Source: Brassica napus (taxonomy: Eukaryota > Streptophyta > Magnoliopsida > Brassicales > Brassicaceae). Taken from it: a DNA stretch of 64,000 bases. Within the stretch, counting starts at the first letter, position 1, and each line of letters begins with the position of its first letter. Below are positions 45,943 through 63,036 of the stretch, piece by piece. A model generated the notes under the pieces. It was given only the letters and a program-made list of their open reading frames with translations. It had not been told where the DNA came from and searched no databases. The stretch is taken from positions 31,519,608 to 31,583,607 of the forward strand of contig NC_063452.1 in the NCBI RefSeq assembly GCF_020379485.1, read 5' to 3'. Made by a program: the position numbers and the translations under genes.

Positions 45943-46442
45943 TTCGGATTTCGGGGTTTGGGGTTTCGGGTTTGGGGTTTCGGGTTTTGGGTTTCGTGTT
46001 TCGGGTTTGGGGTTCTAGGGATTTAACCATAACACTCGTTAAAAATAACGACGAAACTTAAAATTAAATATGGGGTTTGGAATATATGAAGTAGAAAATT
46101 AAAGATGGGGTTTGGGTTTCGGGTTTCTGGTTTGGGCTTTTGGGTTTCGGGTTTGGGGGTTGGGGTTTGGGGTTTCGGGTATGAGGTTTCGGGTTTTGGG
46201 TTTTGGGTTTCGGGGTTGGGGTTTCGGGTTTCGGGTTTGGGCTTTCTGGTTTCGGGTTTCGGGTTTGGGGGTTGAGGTTTAGGAATAACGACGAAACTTA
46301 AAATTAAATATGGGGTTTGGAATATATGAAGTAGAAATTAAAGATGGGGGTTTGGGTTTTGGGTTTCGGGTTTGGGCTTTCGGGTTTCGGGTTTGGGGAT
46401 TGGGGTTTGGGGTTTCGGGTATGGGGTTTCGGGTTTCGGATT
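45943..46442 (+). repeat. G-rich telomere-like arrays, unit 2
   Basis: Blocks at 45943-46018, 46100-46285 and 46345-46442 show the same TTTCGGG/TTTGGGG heptamers and the same spacers as unit 1 (39255-39735). Near-identity to unit 1 here, unlike in TNPD, supports mosaicism. Confidence 0.85.
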
Positions 46443-47106
46443 CTAGGGATTTAAACATAACACTCGTTAATTCCACGTAGGATGAAATCGTCGTAAATAC
46501 CACGTAAGCATAAATCGTCGTAAAGACCACGTAACCAGAAATCGTCGTAAAGACCACGTAAAAAGATTTAAACATAAAACACGTTAATTCCACGTAAGCA
46601 TAAATCGTCGTAAATACCTCGTAGTGTAAAAACTAGAAAAAAGGGAAAAGGATCAAAATACCAGAATAACATGTGGCAAGACTTCCAGCAATTATAATAC
46701 GTAAGTCTCGCCCACATGAATTCTAATATCTTATCCTTTTCCTATTTTTTTCAAATATTTATAATTTGAATATGATTTTGCTGAGGAATGTGATTTCAGA
46801 TAGGTGTGTGATTTGGGAGTTTATGTGTGGTTTGAGAATGAGAGTTGTGGGTATATTTATAGGAAAGCAAGCCTCGTTAATTCCACGTAGGCAAAATTGT
46901 CGTTAATACCTCGTAAACAAAAACACGGTCCTTTGTGATTCCTCGCAATTTCCTCGTAAAAGAAAACACGGGCCTTTGTAACTGCTCGCTATTTCGTCGT
47001 AAACATACGACGAATTTGCGACGATATGTAATCTTATATATACACCCGAGCGCTCACTCTTTCTTTCCTCTCTACTTCCTCTCTACTTCCTCTCCATTTC
47101 GTAGCA

Positions 47107-48975
<1,869 letters not shown>

Positions 48976-49900
48976 TTTTTTTTTTGGTTGTTGTATTATA
49001 TAAATTCAAAACTTATTTATATATAAAATATTTTCATATTGATTTATTTTTATTTTGAATTTTAATTTATTATTAAATTAAATAATTTTAATTATTTTTT
49101 AATTATATTTTTTAATTCTGTAAAATAATAAAAACGAAGTAAATTCGTAGCCAATGTATGACCTCTTTACGTGGAAACCTTACGAGGAAATGACGAGAAA
49201 CATTTAACGAGTATTTTACGAGGAATCATTTACGAGGAAATAACGAGGAAAAGTTTACGACCATTTTACGAGGAAATCATTTCGTGGTTGTTACGTGTAT
49301 TTTGCGAGGAAACTCTTTCAAGGTATTTACGTGTAGGTTACGAGGAACTATTTTCGAGGTATTTACGAGGTATTATAGCGATGTCCTTACGTGGAATATT
49401 GACGTGGTCTTTACGACGAATCGTCCTACTTCGTCTTTACGACGAAATATATTCCTCGCTAAATTACCACTACAAGAAAACACATGCTTAACGACGAAAA
49501 TTAACGAGGAAAAACAATCCTCGTAAATTTGCGTCGAGTTTACGACGAATTTACGTGAAAAACTAAAGTCATCGTTATTTCCTCGTAACGTAACGACAAA
49601 ACTGTTTCGTCGTAAAGTGGATGTAATTTTACGAGTATTTTACGAGGAAAAACTATTTCCTCGTAAATACGACGTAAATTTTGCGTGGTATTTACGAGGG
49701 AATAGTTTACGTGTATTTAGCGAGGAAATTTTTGAATCCACCAACTTCATAGGTGTTACACGTTTTTTTTGCCCACCTAATTAATTTTCGTCGTAAATTC
49801 ATAGCAAAATTACAACTACCAGATTCGAATTTTCCTATAAATATGGATGTTTGAACATCATTTTAAACACACCAACAACAAAAAACGTGAAAGAAAAAAA

Positions 49901-52900
49901 ATGACTGGCTCCGGGACTATTTACGAGTTGCGGAAGTGGATGTATATGCATAGAGATGCTAACGGGAGAGTGACGAAAGAATACCTTGCGGGTGTGGAGA
50001 CATTTATGCATCAAGCAGATTCAACACCGCTCGCCCAAGAAAGTGGTAAGATGTTCTGTCCTTGTCGGAAATGCAACAATTCGAAACTGGCAAACCGTGA
50101 AAATGTTTGGAAGCATTTAATAAATAGAGGTTTCACGGCAAATTACTATATCTGGTTTCAACATGGAGAAGGTTTTAATTATGATCAGAATGAAGCTAGT
50201 AGTAGTAATAGCAATTTTCAGGAAAAAGAACCGGTTGATCATCATTTGCATAATGAACATAGTTACCATCAGGAGGAGATGGTAGATTATGATAGGGTTC
50301 ATGATATGGTAGCTGATGCATGAACGAATGGGCGGACTTTTTTAAAGAGTATTTGCCGGAAGACAATGTGTCTGCTGATTCTTATTATGAGATTCAGAAA
50401 CTGGTTTATAGTCTTGGGTTGCCTTCGGAGATGATAGATGTTTGCATCGACAACTGCATGATCTATTGGGGAGATGATGAGAAGCTAGAAGAATGTCGAT
50501 TCTGCAAGAAGCCACGATTCAAGCCGCAAGGGCGGGGACGTAATAGGGTACCGTACCAAAGGATGTGGTACCTACCAATTACAGACAGATTGAAAAGATT
50601 GTATCAATCAGAGCAGACTGCTGGAAAGATGAGATGGCATGCCGAGCATACTCAGACGGATGGTGAGATGGCTCATCCATCAGATGCAAGAGCCTGGAAA
50701 CATTTCAACAAAGTACATCCAGATTTCGCTAGCAATATCCGGAATGTGTATCTCGGATTATGCACAGATGGATTTAGTCCGTTCGGAATGTCAGGGAGAC
50801 AATATTCATTGTGGCCAGTCTTTCTTACTCCATACAACCTGCCACCGGAGATGTGCATGCAACGGGAGTTACTATTCTTGACCATATTAATACCTGGTCC
50901 GAACCATCCAAAAAGGTCCCTGGATGTTTTCCTACAACCACTGATAAAAGAGTTGAAGGATTTGTGGTCAACAGGGGTGAGGACGTATGACTGTTCAACG
51001 AAGACGAATTTTACGATGCGAGCGATGCTTTTGTGGACCATAAGTGATTTCCCTGCCTATGGGATGTTGTCTGGATGGACTACACATGGGAGATTAGCTT
51101 GTCCATATTGTAATGGAACGACAGATGCGTTTCAACTGAAGAATGGTAGGAAGACAAGTTGGTTTGATTGTCACCGTCGATTTCTTCCCATTGGCCATCC
51201 TTACCGAAGAAACAAGAATTTGTTTAGGCACAAAAGGGTTGTGAGAGACACTCCTCCTCCATATCTAACTGGAGAACAAATTGAAGCGCAAATCGACTAC
51301 TACGGAGCTAACGAAACAGTTCGTTGGGGTGGTAATTGGCATGTCCCTCGTAATATGCCAGATTCTTACGGTGTTCATCACAACTGGCACAAGAAGAGTA
51401 TATTTTGGGAGTTGCCATATTGGAAGGATCTTCTTCTGCGCCACAACCTCGATGTGATGCATATAGAGAAGAATTTCTTTGAGAACATCATGAATACAAT
51501 ATTGAATGTCCCAGGGAAGACAAAAGACAACATAAAATCGAGGTTGGACTTGCCGGATATTTGCTCAAGAAGCGAGTTACATATTAAAAGCAATGGACAA
51601 GTTCCCGTTCCGATATTCAGATTATCTTCAGAAAAAAAGTCGGTGTTGTTCAACTGGGTGGCATCAGAAGTGAAGTTCCCCGATGGGTATGTTTCGAATC
51701 TCTCTAGATGTGTTGAAAAGGGTCAAAAGTTCTCCGGGATGAAGAGTCATGATTGTCATGTATTTATGCAACGACTACTGCCCTTTGCATTTGCGGAGCT
51801 ACTTCCAACAAACGTACATGAAGCACTTGCAGGTACGTAGTGTATTATATCACAATAATTTACAAAATAATATATGACTAACAATGTGTTTAATTTTTTT
51901 TGAATATAAAAGGCATTGGAGCATTTTTCAGGGATCTGAGCACACGCACTCTTAAAGAAGAAGTTGTGGAACAGCTTCAGGAGAACATTCCCATCTTATT
52001 GTGCAACTTGGAGAAGATATTTCCTCCCGGATTTTTTGACGTCATGGAGCATCTAGCTGTCCACCTCCCATATGAGGCATTGCTTCGTGGACCTGTACAT
52101 TACGGATGGATGTATCAGTATGAGCGAGCCATGAAATATTTGAAGGGAAAAGCAAAGAACCTCGCCAAAGTTGAAGGTTCTATAATTGCTGGAAGTTTGA
52201 CGGAAGAAGTTTCTCACTTCACATCGTACTACTTTGCGTCAAAAGTACGTACACGGAGAAGAGCTCCAAGAAGATATGATGATGGTGGTGTTGCGCCAAC
52301 ATATGCAGTTGCTGGTGTTCCAGACATCTTTAGCCAGATTGGGCGACTCGGTGGGAAGTCTAAAGAGGTTTGGTGGTCGAGTGAACAAGACGCTCATAGT
52401 GCACACACCTATATTCTACTCAATTGCGAAGATCCATTGATGCGTTATTTTGAAAGGTAACATATATTGACACTTCGAAACACATATAAGTATAATTAAT
52501 TGTATAATTGCGAGAGATTCATTCCTATAAAATGTGATTTTACAGCCTATTTGTTTCTCAAGTCGAAGAAACATTTCCTGGTATATCCACAAGTGACGTA
52601 GACAAAAGGAAAGATCAACACTTCATTAAGTGGTTGCGGAATCAGGTATTAACTAAAAAAAAATTTCATACATTATCTGTATTTCATTAACATTCTCTTT
52701 ATTTTTGCAGGTTGATTATGACGACGACGATGCAGATTATCCTAAGTGGTTACACGAAGTAATTCAATCTCCACTTGTAAAGGTCACCACATCACAGATG
52801 TATTTCACACGAGGCTATACTTTTCATACATATGACTATGGTAGACAGCGGGCGACCAGTAACTATGGAATATGTGTGAAAGGGGAAACAGATTTCTACG

Positions 52901-53388
52901 GGATCTTGACGGAGATTATTGAAGTCGAATTTCCAGGGATACTGAAGCTGAAATGCGTCCTCTTCAAATGTGAATGGTTCGACCCCGTCGTCAACAGAGG
53001 TGTTCGGTCTAACAAATTCGGTGTAGTTGATGTCAACGGTGGACGAAGGTACAACAAATTCGAGCCTTTCATCTTAGCTTCACAAGCAGACCAAGTTAGC
53101 TTCCTTCCATACCCTCGGATGAGAGATTCAGGTATAAATTGGTTAGCAGTAATCAAAGTTACACCTCGAGGACGAATCATCAGTGGAGAAGAACCACCAT
53201 TGCAAGAAGAACAGATAAATGAAGTTGAGGAACCTGAACAAGAAATTGATGACATCCTTCTCATTGATCCGCATAATCACGAGTACGAAGATCTTACCGA
53301 TGATGCCACAGACGAAGCTGTTGAAGACGAGTTTAATGAAAATGATGATGTTTCTAGTGATGACGAGAATGTCGACGTATCCGATTGA
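49901..53388 (+). pseudogene. TNPD transposase, unit 3: single 175 bp deletion
   Basis: Exons: 49901-51832, 51913-52456, 52546-52645 and 52711-53388. It starts MTGSGTIYELRKW (Ala2 to Thr). At 50317-50321 the sequence jumps from MVADA directly into the ATG of MNEWADFFKEYLPED; relative to unit 4, 175 bp between two TGCAT words are missing, which shifts the frame to an immediate stop. Everything after the deletion is open, including TNP2, DUF4218 and DUF4216. A protein of 506 residues starting at 50320 is conceivable from the downstream frame but would lack the N-terminal DNA-binding-type region. Confidence 0.85.
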
Positions 53389-53567
53389 TGTATTTGTTTT
53401 ATGAATAAGATGAGAGAGTTTGTTTTATGAATAAGATAATGTGGGGTTTGTTTTATGAATAAGGTAATGTGGGAGTTTGTTTTATGAATAAGCAAATGTG
53501 GGAATTGTGGTTTGGAATGGAAATAAAGATGGGGTTTGGAATATATGAAGTAGAAAATAAGGAATAT

Positions 53568-54290
53568 TGGGTTTGGGGTTTCGGGTTTGGGGTTTTGGAT
53601 TCTAGGGATTTAAACATAACAGTCGTTAATTCCACGTAAGCTTAAATCGTCGTAAAGTCCTCGTATTCCAACGAGTAAATAACGACGAAGGACTCGTTAA
53701 TTCAACGTAGGACAAAATCGTCGTAAATACCACGTAGGATGAATTCGTCGTAAAAACCACGTAGGATGAAATCGTCGTAAATATAACGTAACAAAACGAG
53801 GAAATAACGACGAAACCTAAAAATAAATATGGGGTTTGGAATATATATGAAATAGAAAATAAGGAATATGGGATTTGGGGTTTGGGGTTTCAGGTTTCGA
53901 GTTTCGGGTTTGGGGTTTGGGGTTTCGGGTTTTGGGGTTTCGGGTTTTGGATTTCGGGTTTCGGGTTTCGGGTTTTTGGTTTCGGGTTTGGGGTTTCGGG
54001 TTTAGGGGTTCGGGGTTTGGGGTTTCGGGTTTTGGATTTCGAGTTTCGGGTTTCGGGTTTCGGGTTTCGGGTTTGGGGTTCTAGGGATTTAACCATAACA
54101 CTTGTTAAAAATAACGACGAAACTTAAAATTAAATATGGGGTTTGGAATATATGAAGTAGAAAATTAAAGATGGGGGTTTGGGTTTCGGGTTTCGGGTTT
54201 GGGGGATGGGGTTTCGGGTTTCGGGTATGGGGTTTCGGGTTTCGGGTTTGGGTTTCGGGTTTCGGGTTTCGGGTTTCGGATTCTAGGGAT
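53568..54290 (+). repeat. G-rich telomere-like and CGTCGTAAA arrays, unit 3
   Basis: A short G-rich block at 53568-53600 is followed by a CGTCGTAAA/CCACGTA motif array at 53630-53815 and then G-rich heptamer blocks at 53875-54083 and 54175-54290. A further motif array at 54300-54500 leads to the TNPA promoter. The order equals unit 4. Confidence 0.85.
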
Positions 54291-54981
54291 TTAAACATAA
54301 CACTCGTTAATTCCACGTAAGCACAAATCGTCGTAAAGTCCTCGTAGGAAGAAATCGTCGTAACTACCACGTAAAATGATTTAAACAAAACACTCGTTAA
54401 TTCCACGTAAGCACAAATCGTCGTAAAGACCACGTAAACGGATTTATACATAAACCCGTTAATTCCACGTAAGTACAAATCGTCGTAAATATCTCGTAGT
54501 GTACAAACTTGAAAAAAAAGGAAAAGGAGAGAAATACCAGATTAACATGTGGCAAGACTTCCAGCAATTATAATACGTAAGTCTCGCCCACATGAATTCT
54601 AATATCTTCTCCTTTTCCTATTTTTTTCAAATATTTATAATTTGAATAGGATTTTTTTGAGGATTGTGATTTGAGATAAGGTGTGATTTGGGAGTTTGTG
54701 TGTGGTTTGAGAGTGAGAGTTGTGGGTATATTTATAGGAAAGCAAGCCTCGTTAATTCCTCGTAAGGTAAATCGTCGTTAATACCTCGTATAAAAAAACA
54801 CGGGCCTTTGTGATTCCTCGCAATTTCCTCGTAAAAAAAAAGACGGGCCTTTGTAACTGCTCGCTATTTCGTCGTAAACTTACGAGGAATTTGCGACGAT
54901 ATGTAATCTTATATATACACCCGAGCGCTCACTCTTTCTTTCCTCTCTACTTCCTCTCTACTTCCTCTCCATTTCGTAGCA

Positions 54982-56852
<1,871 letters not shown>

Positions 56853-57778
56853 TTTTTTTTTTTGGTTGTTGTATTATATAAATTCAAAACTTATTTATAT
56901 ATAAAATATTTTCATATTGATTTATTTTTATTTTGAATTTTAATTTATTATTAAATTAAATAATTTTAATTATTTTTTAATTATATTTTTTAATTCTGTA
57001 AAATAATAAAAACGAAGTAAATTCGTAGCCAATGTATGACCTCTTTACGTGGAAACTTTACGAGGAAATGACGAGAAACATTTAACGAGTATTTTATGAG
57101 GAATCATTTACGAGGAAATAACGAGGAAAAGTGTACGCCCATTTTACGAGGAAATCATTTCGTGGTTGTTACGTGTATTTTGCGAGGAAACTCTTTCAAG
57201 GTATTTACGTGTAGGTTACGAGGAACTATTTTCGAGGTATTTACGAGGTATTATAGCGACGTCCTTACGTGGAATATTGACGTGGTCTTTACGACGAATC
57301 GTCCTACTTCGTCTTTACGACGAAATATATTCCTCGCTAAATTACCACTACAAGAAAACACATGCTTAACGACGAAAATTAACGAGGAAAAACAATCCTC
57401 GTAAATTTGCGTCGAGTTTACGACGAATTTACGTGAAAAACTAAAGTCATCGTTATTTCCTCGTAACGTAACGACAAAACTGTTTCGTCGTAAAGTGGAT
57501 GTAATTTTACGAGTATTTTACGAGGAAAAACTATTTCCTCGTAAATACGACGTAAACTTTGCGTGGTATTTACGAGGGAATAGTTTACGTGTATTTAGCG
57601 AGGAAATTTTTGAATCCACCAACTTTATAGGTGTTACACGTTTTTTTTGCCCACCTAATTAATTTTCGTCGTAAATTCATAGCAAAATTACAACTACCAG
57701 ATTCGAATTTTCCTATAAATATGGATGTTTGAACATCATTTTAAACACACCAACAACAAAAAACGTGAAAGAAAAAAA

Positions 57779-60700
57779 ATGGCTGGCTCCGGGACTATTT
57801 ACGAGTTGCGGAAGTGGATGTATATGCATAGAGATGCTAACGGGAGAGTGACGAAAGAATACCTTGCGGGTCTGGAGACATTTATGCATCAAGCAGATTC
57901 AACACCGCTCGCCCAAGAAAGTGGTAAGATGTTCTGTCCTTGTCGGAAATGCAACAATTCGAAACTGGCAAACCGTGAAAATGTTTGGAAGCATTTAATA
58001 AATAGAGGTTTCACGGCAAATTACTATATCTGGTTTCAACATGGAGAAGGTTTTAATTATGATCAGAATGAAGCTAGTAGTAGTAATAGCAATTTTCAGG
58101 AAAAAGAACCGGTTGATCATCATTTGCATAATGAACATAGTTACCATCAGGAGGAGATGGTAGATTATGATAGGGTTCATGATATGGTAGCTGATGCATT
58201 CGTAGCTCATGATGAAGATGAAGAACCTAATATAGATGCAAAAAAGTTTTACGAAATGTTAAACGCGGCGAATCAACCACTTTACAGTGGTTGTAGAGAA
58301 GGTCTCTCTAAATTGTCGTTAGCTGCTAGAATGATGAATATTAAAACTGATCACAATCTACCTGAAAGTTGCATGAACGAATGGGCGGACTTGTTTAAAG
58401 AGTATTTGCCGGAAGACAATGTGTCTGCTGATTCTTATTATGAGATTCAGAAACTGGTTTATAGTCTTGGGTTGCCTTCGGAGATGATAGATGTTTGCAT
58501 CGACAACTGCATGATCTATTGGGGAGATGATGAGAAGCTAGAAGAATGTCGATTCTGCAAGAAGCCACGATTCAAGCCGCAAGGACGGGGACGTAATAGG
58601 GTACCGTACCAAAGGATGTGGTACCTACCAATTACAGACAGATTGAAAAGATTGTATCAATCAGAGCAGACTGCTGGAAAGATGAGATGGCATGCCGAGC
58701 ATACTCAGACGGATGGTGAGATGACTCATCCATCAGATGCAAGAGCCTGGAAACATTTCAACAAAGTACATCCAGATTTCGCTAGCAATATCCGGAATGT
58801 GTATCTCGGATTATGCACAGATGGATTTAGTCCGTTCGGAATGTCAGGGAGACAATATTCATTGTGGCCAGTCTTTCTTACTCCATACAACCTGCCACCG
58901 GAGATGTGCATGCAACGGGAGTTACTATTCTTGACCATATTAATACCTGGTCCGAACCATCCAAAAAGGTCCCTGGATGTTTTCCTACAACCACTGATAA
59001 AAGAGTTGAAGGATTTGTGGTCAACAGGGGTGAGGACGTATGACTGTTCAACGAAGACGAATTTTACGATGCGAGCGATGCTTTTGTGGACCATAAGTGA
59101 TTTCCCTGCCTATGGGATGTTGTCTGGATGGACTACACATGGGAGATTAGCTTGTCCATATTGTAATGGAACGACAGATGCGTTTCAACTGAAGAATGGT
59201 AGGAAGACAAGTTGGTTTGATTGTCACCGTCGATTTCTTCCCATTGGCCATCCTTACCGAAGAAACAAGAATTTGTTTAGGCACAAAAGGGTTGTGAGAG
59301 ACACTCCTCCTCCATATCTAACTGGAGAACAAATTGAAGCGCAAATCGACTACTACGGAGCTAACGAAACAGTTCGTTGGGGTGGTAATTGGCATGTCCC
59401 TCGTAATATGCCAGATTCTTACGGTGTTCATCACAACTGGCACAAGAAGAGTATATTTTGGGAGTTGCCATATTGGAAGGATCTTCTTCTGCGCCACAAC
59501 CTCGATGTGATGCATATAGAGAAGAATTTCTTTGAGAACATCATGAATACAATATTGAATGTCCCAGGGAAGACAAAAGACAACATAAAATCGAGGTTGG
59601 ACTTGCCGGATATTTGCTCAAGAAGCGAGTTACATATTAAAAGCAATGGACAAGTTCCCGTTCCGATATTCAGATTATCTTCAGAAAAAAAGTCGGTGTT
59701 GTTCAACTGGGTGGCATCAGAAGTGAAGTTCCCCGATGGGTATGTTTCGAATCTCTCTAGATGTGTTGAAAAGGGTCAAAAGTTCTCCGGGATGAAGAGT
59801 CATGATTGTCATGTATTTATGCAACGACTACTGCCCTTTGCATTTGCGGAGCTACTTCCAACAAACGTACATGAAGCACTTGCAGGTACGTAGTGTATTA
59901 TATCACAATAATTTACAAAATAATATATGACTAACAATGTGTTTAATTTTTTTTGAATATAAAAGGCATTGGAGCATTTTTCAGGGATCTGAGCACACGC
60001 ACTCTTAAAGAAGAAGTTGTGGAACAGCTTCAGGAGAACATTCCCATCTTATTGTGCAACTTGGAGAAGATATTTCCTCCCGGATTTTTTGACGTCATGG
60101 AGCATCTAGCTGTCCACCTCCCATATGAGGCATTGCTTCGTGGACCTGTACATTACGGATGGATGTATCAGTATGAGCGAGCCATGAAATATTTGAAGGG
60201 AAAAGCAAAGAACCTCGCCAAAGTTGAAGGTTCTATAATTGCTGGAAGTTTGACGGAAGAAGTTTCTCACTTCACATCGTACTACTTTGCGTCAAAAGTA
60301 CGTACACGGAGAAGAGCTCCAAGAAGATATGATGATGGTGGTGTTGCGCCAACATATGCAGTTGCTGGTGTTCCAGACATCTTTAGCCAGATTGGGCGAC
60401 TCGGTGGGAAGTCTAAAGAGGTTTGGTGGTCGAGTGAACAAGACGCTCATAGTGCACACACCTATATTCTACTCAATTGCGAAGATCCATTGATGCGTTA
60501 TTTTGAAAGGTAACATATATTGACACTTCGAAACACATATAAGTATAATTAATTGTATAATTGCGAGAGATTCATTCCTATAAAATGTGATTTTACAGCC
60601 TATTTGTTTCTCAAGTCGAAGAAACATTTCCTGGTATATCCACAAGTGACGTAGACAAAAGGAAAGATCAACACTTCATTAAGTGGTTGCGGAATCAGGT

Positions 60701-61441
60701 ATTAACTAAAAAATTTTTTCATACATTATCTGTATTTCATTAACATTCTCTTTATTTTTGCAGGTTGATTATGACGACGACGATGCAGATTATCCTAAGT
60801 GGTTACACGAAGTAATTCAATCTCCACTTGTAAAGGTCACCACATCACAGATGTATTTCACACGAGGCTATACTTTTCATACATATGACTATGGTAGACA
60901 GCGGGCGACCAGTAACTATGGAATATGTGTGAAAGGGGAAACAGATTTCTACGGGATCTTGACGGAGATTATTGAAGTCGAATTTCCAGGGATACTGAAG
61001 CTGAAATGCGTCCTCTTCAAATGTGAATGGTTCGACCCCGTCGTCAACAGAGGTGTTCGGTCTAACAAATTCGGTGTAGTTGATGTCAACGGTGGACGAA
61101 GGTACAACAAATTCGAGCCTTTCATCTTAGCTTCACAAGCAGACCAAGTTAGCTTCCTTCCATACCCTCGGATGAGAGATTCAGGTATAAATTGGTTAGC
61201 AGTAATCAAAGTTACACCTCGAGGACGAATCATCAGTGGAGAAGAACCACCATTGCAAGAAGAACAGATAAATGAAGTTGAGGAACCTGAACAAGAAATT
61301 GATGACATCCTTCTCATTGATCCGCATAATCACGAGTACGAAGATCTTACCGATGATGCCACAGACGAAGCTGTTGAAGACGAGTTTAATGAAAATGATG
61401 ATGTTTCTAGTGATGACGAGAATGTCGATGTATCCGATTGA
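57779..61441 (+). CDS. TNPD-type CACTA transposase, unit 4, intact
   Basis: Four exons: 57779-59885, 59966-60509, 60599-60698 and 60764-61441; 3429 nt, 1142 aa. All introns are GT/AG and short (80, 89 and 65 bp). The start MAGSG lies 56 bp after TATAAATA (57716-57723); the upstream in-frame ATG at 57725 abuts the TATA box. Domains: Transposase-associated about 10-88 (FCPCRKCNN); TNP2 about 300-465 with TDGFSPFG (D348), LDVFLQPLIKELKDLW (D400), then DFPAYGMLSGW and LACPYCNG; DUF4218 about 700-815 (IGAFFRDLSTRTLKEE, PVHYGWMYQYERAMKYLKGK); DUF4216 about 975-1065 (KFGVVDVNGGRRYNKFEPF, IKVTPRGR); then an acidic tail DEAVEDEFNENDDVSSDDEN. It would cut CACTA ends. No frame damage is seen. Confidence 0.9.
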
Positions 61442-61618
61442 TGTATTTGTTTTATGAATAAGATGAGGGAGTTTGTTTTATGAATAAGATAATGTGGGGT
61501 TTGTTTTATGAATAAGGTAATGTGGGAGTTTGTTTTATGAATAAGCAAATGTGGGAATTGTGGTTTGGAATGGAAATAAAGATGGGGTTTGGAATATATG
61601 AAGTAGAAAATAAGGAAT

Positions 61619-62345
61619 ATGGGTTTGGGGTTTCGGGTTTGGGGTTTTGGATTCTAGGGATTTAAACATAACAGTCGTTAATTCCACGTAAGCTTAAATC
61701 GTCGTAAAGTCCTCGTATTCCAACGAGTAAATAACGACGAAGGACTCGTTAATTCCACGTAGGACTAAATCGTCGTAAATACCACGTAGGATGAATTCGT
61801 CGTAAAAACCACGTAGGATGAAATCGTCGTAAATATAACGTAACAAAACGAGGAAATAACGACGAAACCTAAAAATAAATATGGGGTTTGGAATATATGA
61901 AATAGAAAATAAGGAATATGGGATTTGGGGTTTGGGGTTTCAGGTTTCGGGTTTCGGGTTTGGGGTTTGGGGTTTCGGGTTTTGGGGTTTCGGGTTTTGG
62001 ATTTCGGGTTTCGGGTTTCGGGTTTTTGGTTTCGGGTTTGGGGTTTCGGGTTTAGGGGTTCAGGGTTTGGGGTTTTGGGTTTTGGATTTCGGGTTTCGGG
62101 TTTCGGGTTTCGGGTTTCGGGTTTCGGGTTTGGGGTTCTAGGGATTTAACCATAACACTCGTTAAAAATAACGACGAAACTTAAAATTAAATATGGGGTT
62201 TGGAATATATGAAGTAGAAAATTAAAGATGGGGGTTTGGGTTTCGGGTTTCGGGTTTGGGGGTTGGGGTTTCGGGTTTCGGGTATGGGGTTTCGGGTTTC
62301 GGGTTTCGGTTTCGGGTTTCGGGTTTCGGGTTTCGGATTCTAGGG
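61619..62345 (+). repeat. G-rich telomere-like and CGTCGTAAA arrays, unit 4
   Basis: G-rich blocks at 61619-61660, 61919-62140 and 62225-62345 surround a motif array (61675-61870) of CCACGTA and CGTCGTAAA words. Four or more GGG runs with TTTC linkers occur repeatedly, e.g. at 62088-62130. Confidence 0.88.
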
Positions 62346-62960
62346 ATTTAAACATAACACTCGTTAATTCCACGTAAGCACAAATCGTCGTAAAGTCCTC
62401 GTAGGATGAAATCGTCGTAACTACCACGTAAAATGATTTAAACAAAACACTCGTTAATTCCACGTAAGCACAAATCGTCGTAAAGACCACGTAAACGGAT
62501 TTATACATAAACCCGTTAATTCCACGTAAGTACAAATCGTCGTAAATATCTCGTAGTGTACAAACTTGAAAAAAAAGGAAAAGGAGAGAAATACCAGATT
62601 AACATGTGGCAAGACTTCCAGCAATTATAATACGTAAGTCTCGCCCACATGAATTCTAATATCTTCTCCTTTTCCTATTTTTTTCAAATATTTATAATTT
62701 GAATAGGATTTTTTTGAGGATTGTGATTTGAGATAAGGTGTGATTTGGGAGTTTGTGTGTGGTTTGAGAGTGAGAGTTGTGGGTATATTTATAGGAAAGC
62801 AAGCCTCGTTAATTCCTCGTAAGGTAAATCGTCGTTAATACCTCGTATAAAAAAACACGGGCCTTTGTGATTCCTCGCAATTTCCTCGTAAAAAAAGACG
62901 GGCCTTTGTAATTGCTCGCTATTTCGTCGTAAACTTACGAGGAATTTGCGACGATATGTA
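62345..62960 (+). repeat. Motif array and AT-rich leader upstream of TNPA, unit 4
   Basis: TTAATTCCACGTAAGCACAA and TCGTCGTAAA alternate from 62362 to 62555. A conserved non-repetitive block (CATGTGGCAAGACTTCCAGC) follows at 62603. At 62805-62955, just before the TATA box, are GTTAATTCCTCGTAAGG, CTCGCAATTTCCTCGTA, TTTCGTCGTAAACTTACGAG and TTTGCGACGATA. Confidence 0.75.
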
Positions 62961-62962
62961 AT

Positions 62963-62975
62963 CTTATATATACAC
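62963..62975 (+). promoter_or_regulatory. TATA box of TNPA, unit 4
   Basis: CTTATATATACACCC lies about 70 bp before the ATG at 63037, with the motif TTTGCGACGATATG immediately upstream. The leader is CT-rich, as in many plant transcripts. Confidence 0.7.
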
Positions 62976-63036
62976 CCGAGCGCTCACTCTTTCTTTCCTC
63001 TCTACTTCCTCTCTACTTCCTCTCCATTTCGTAGCA

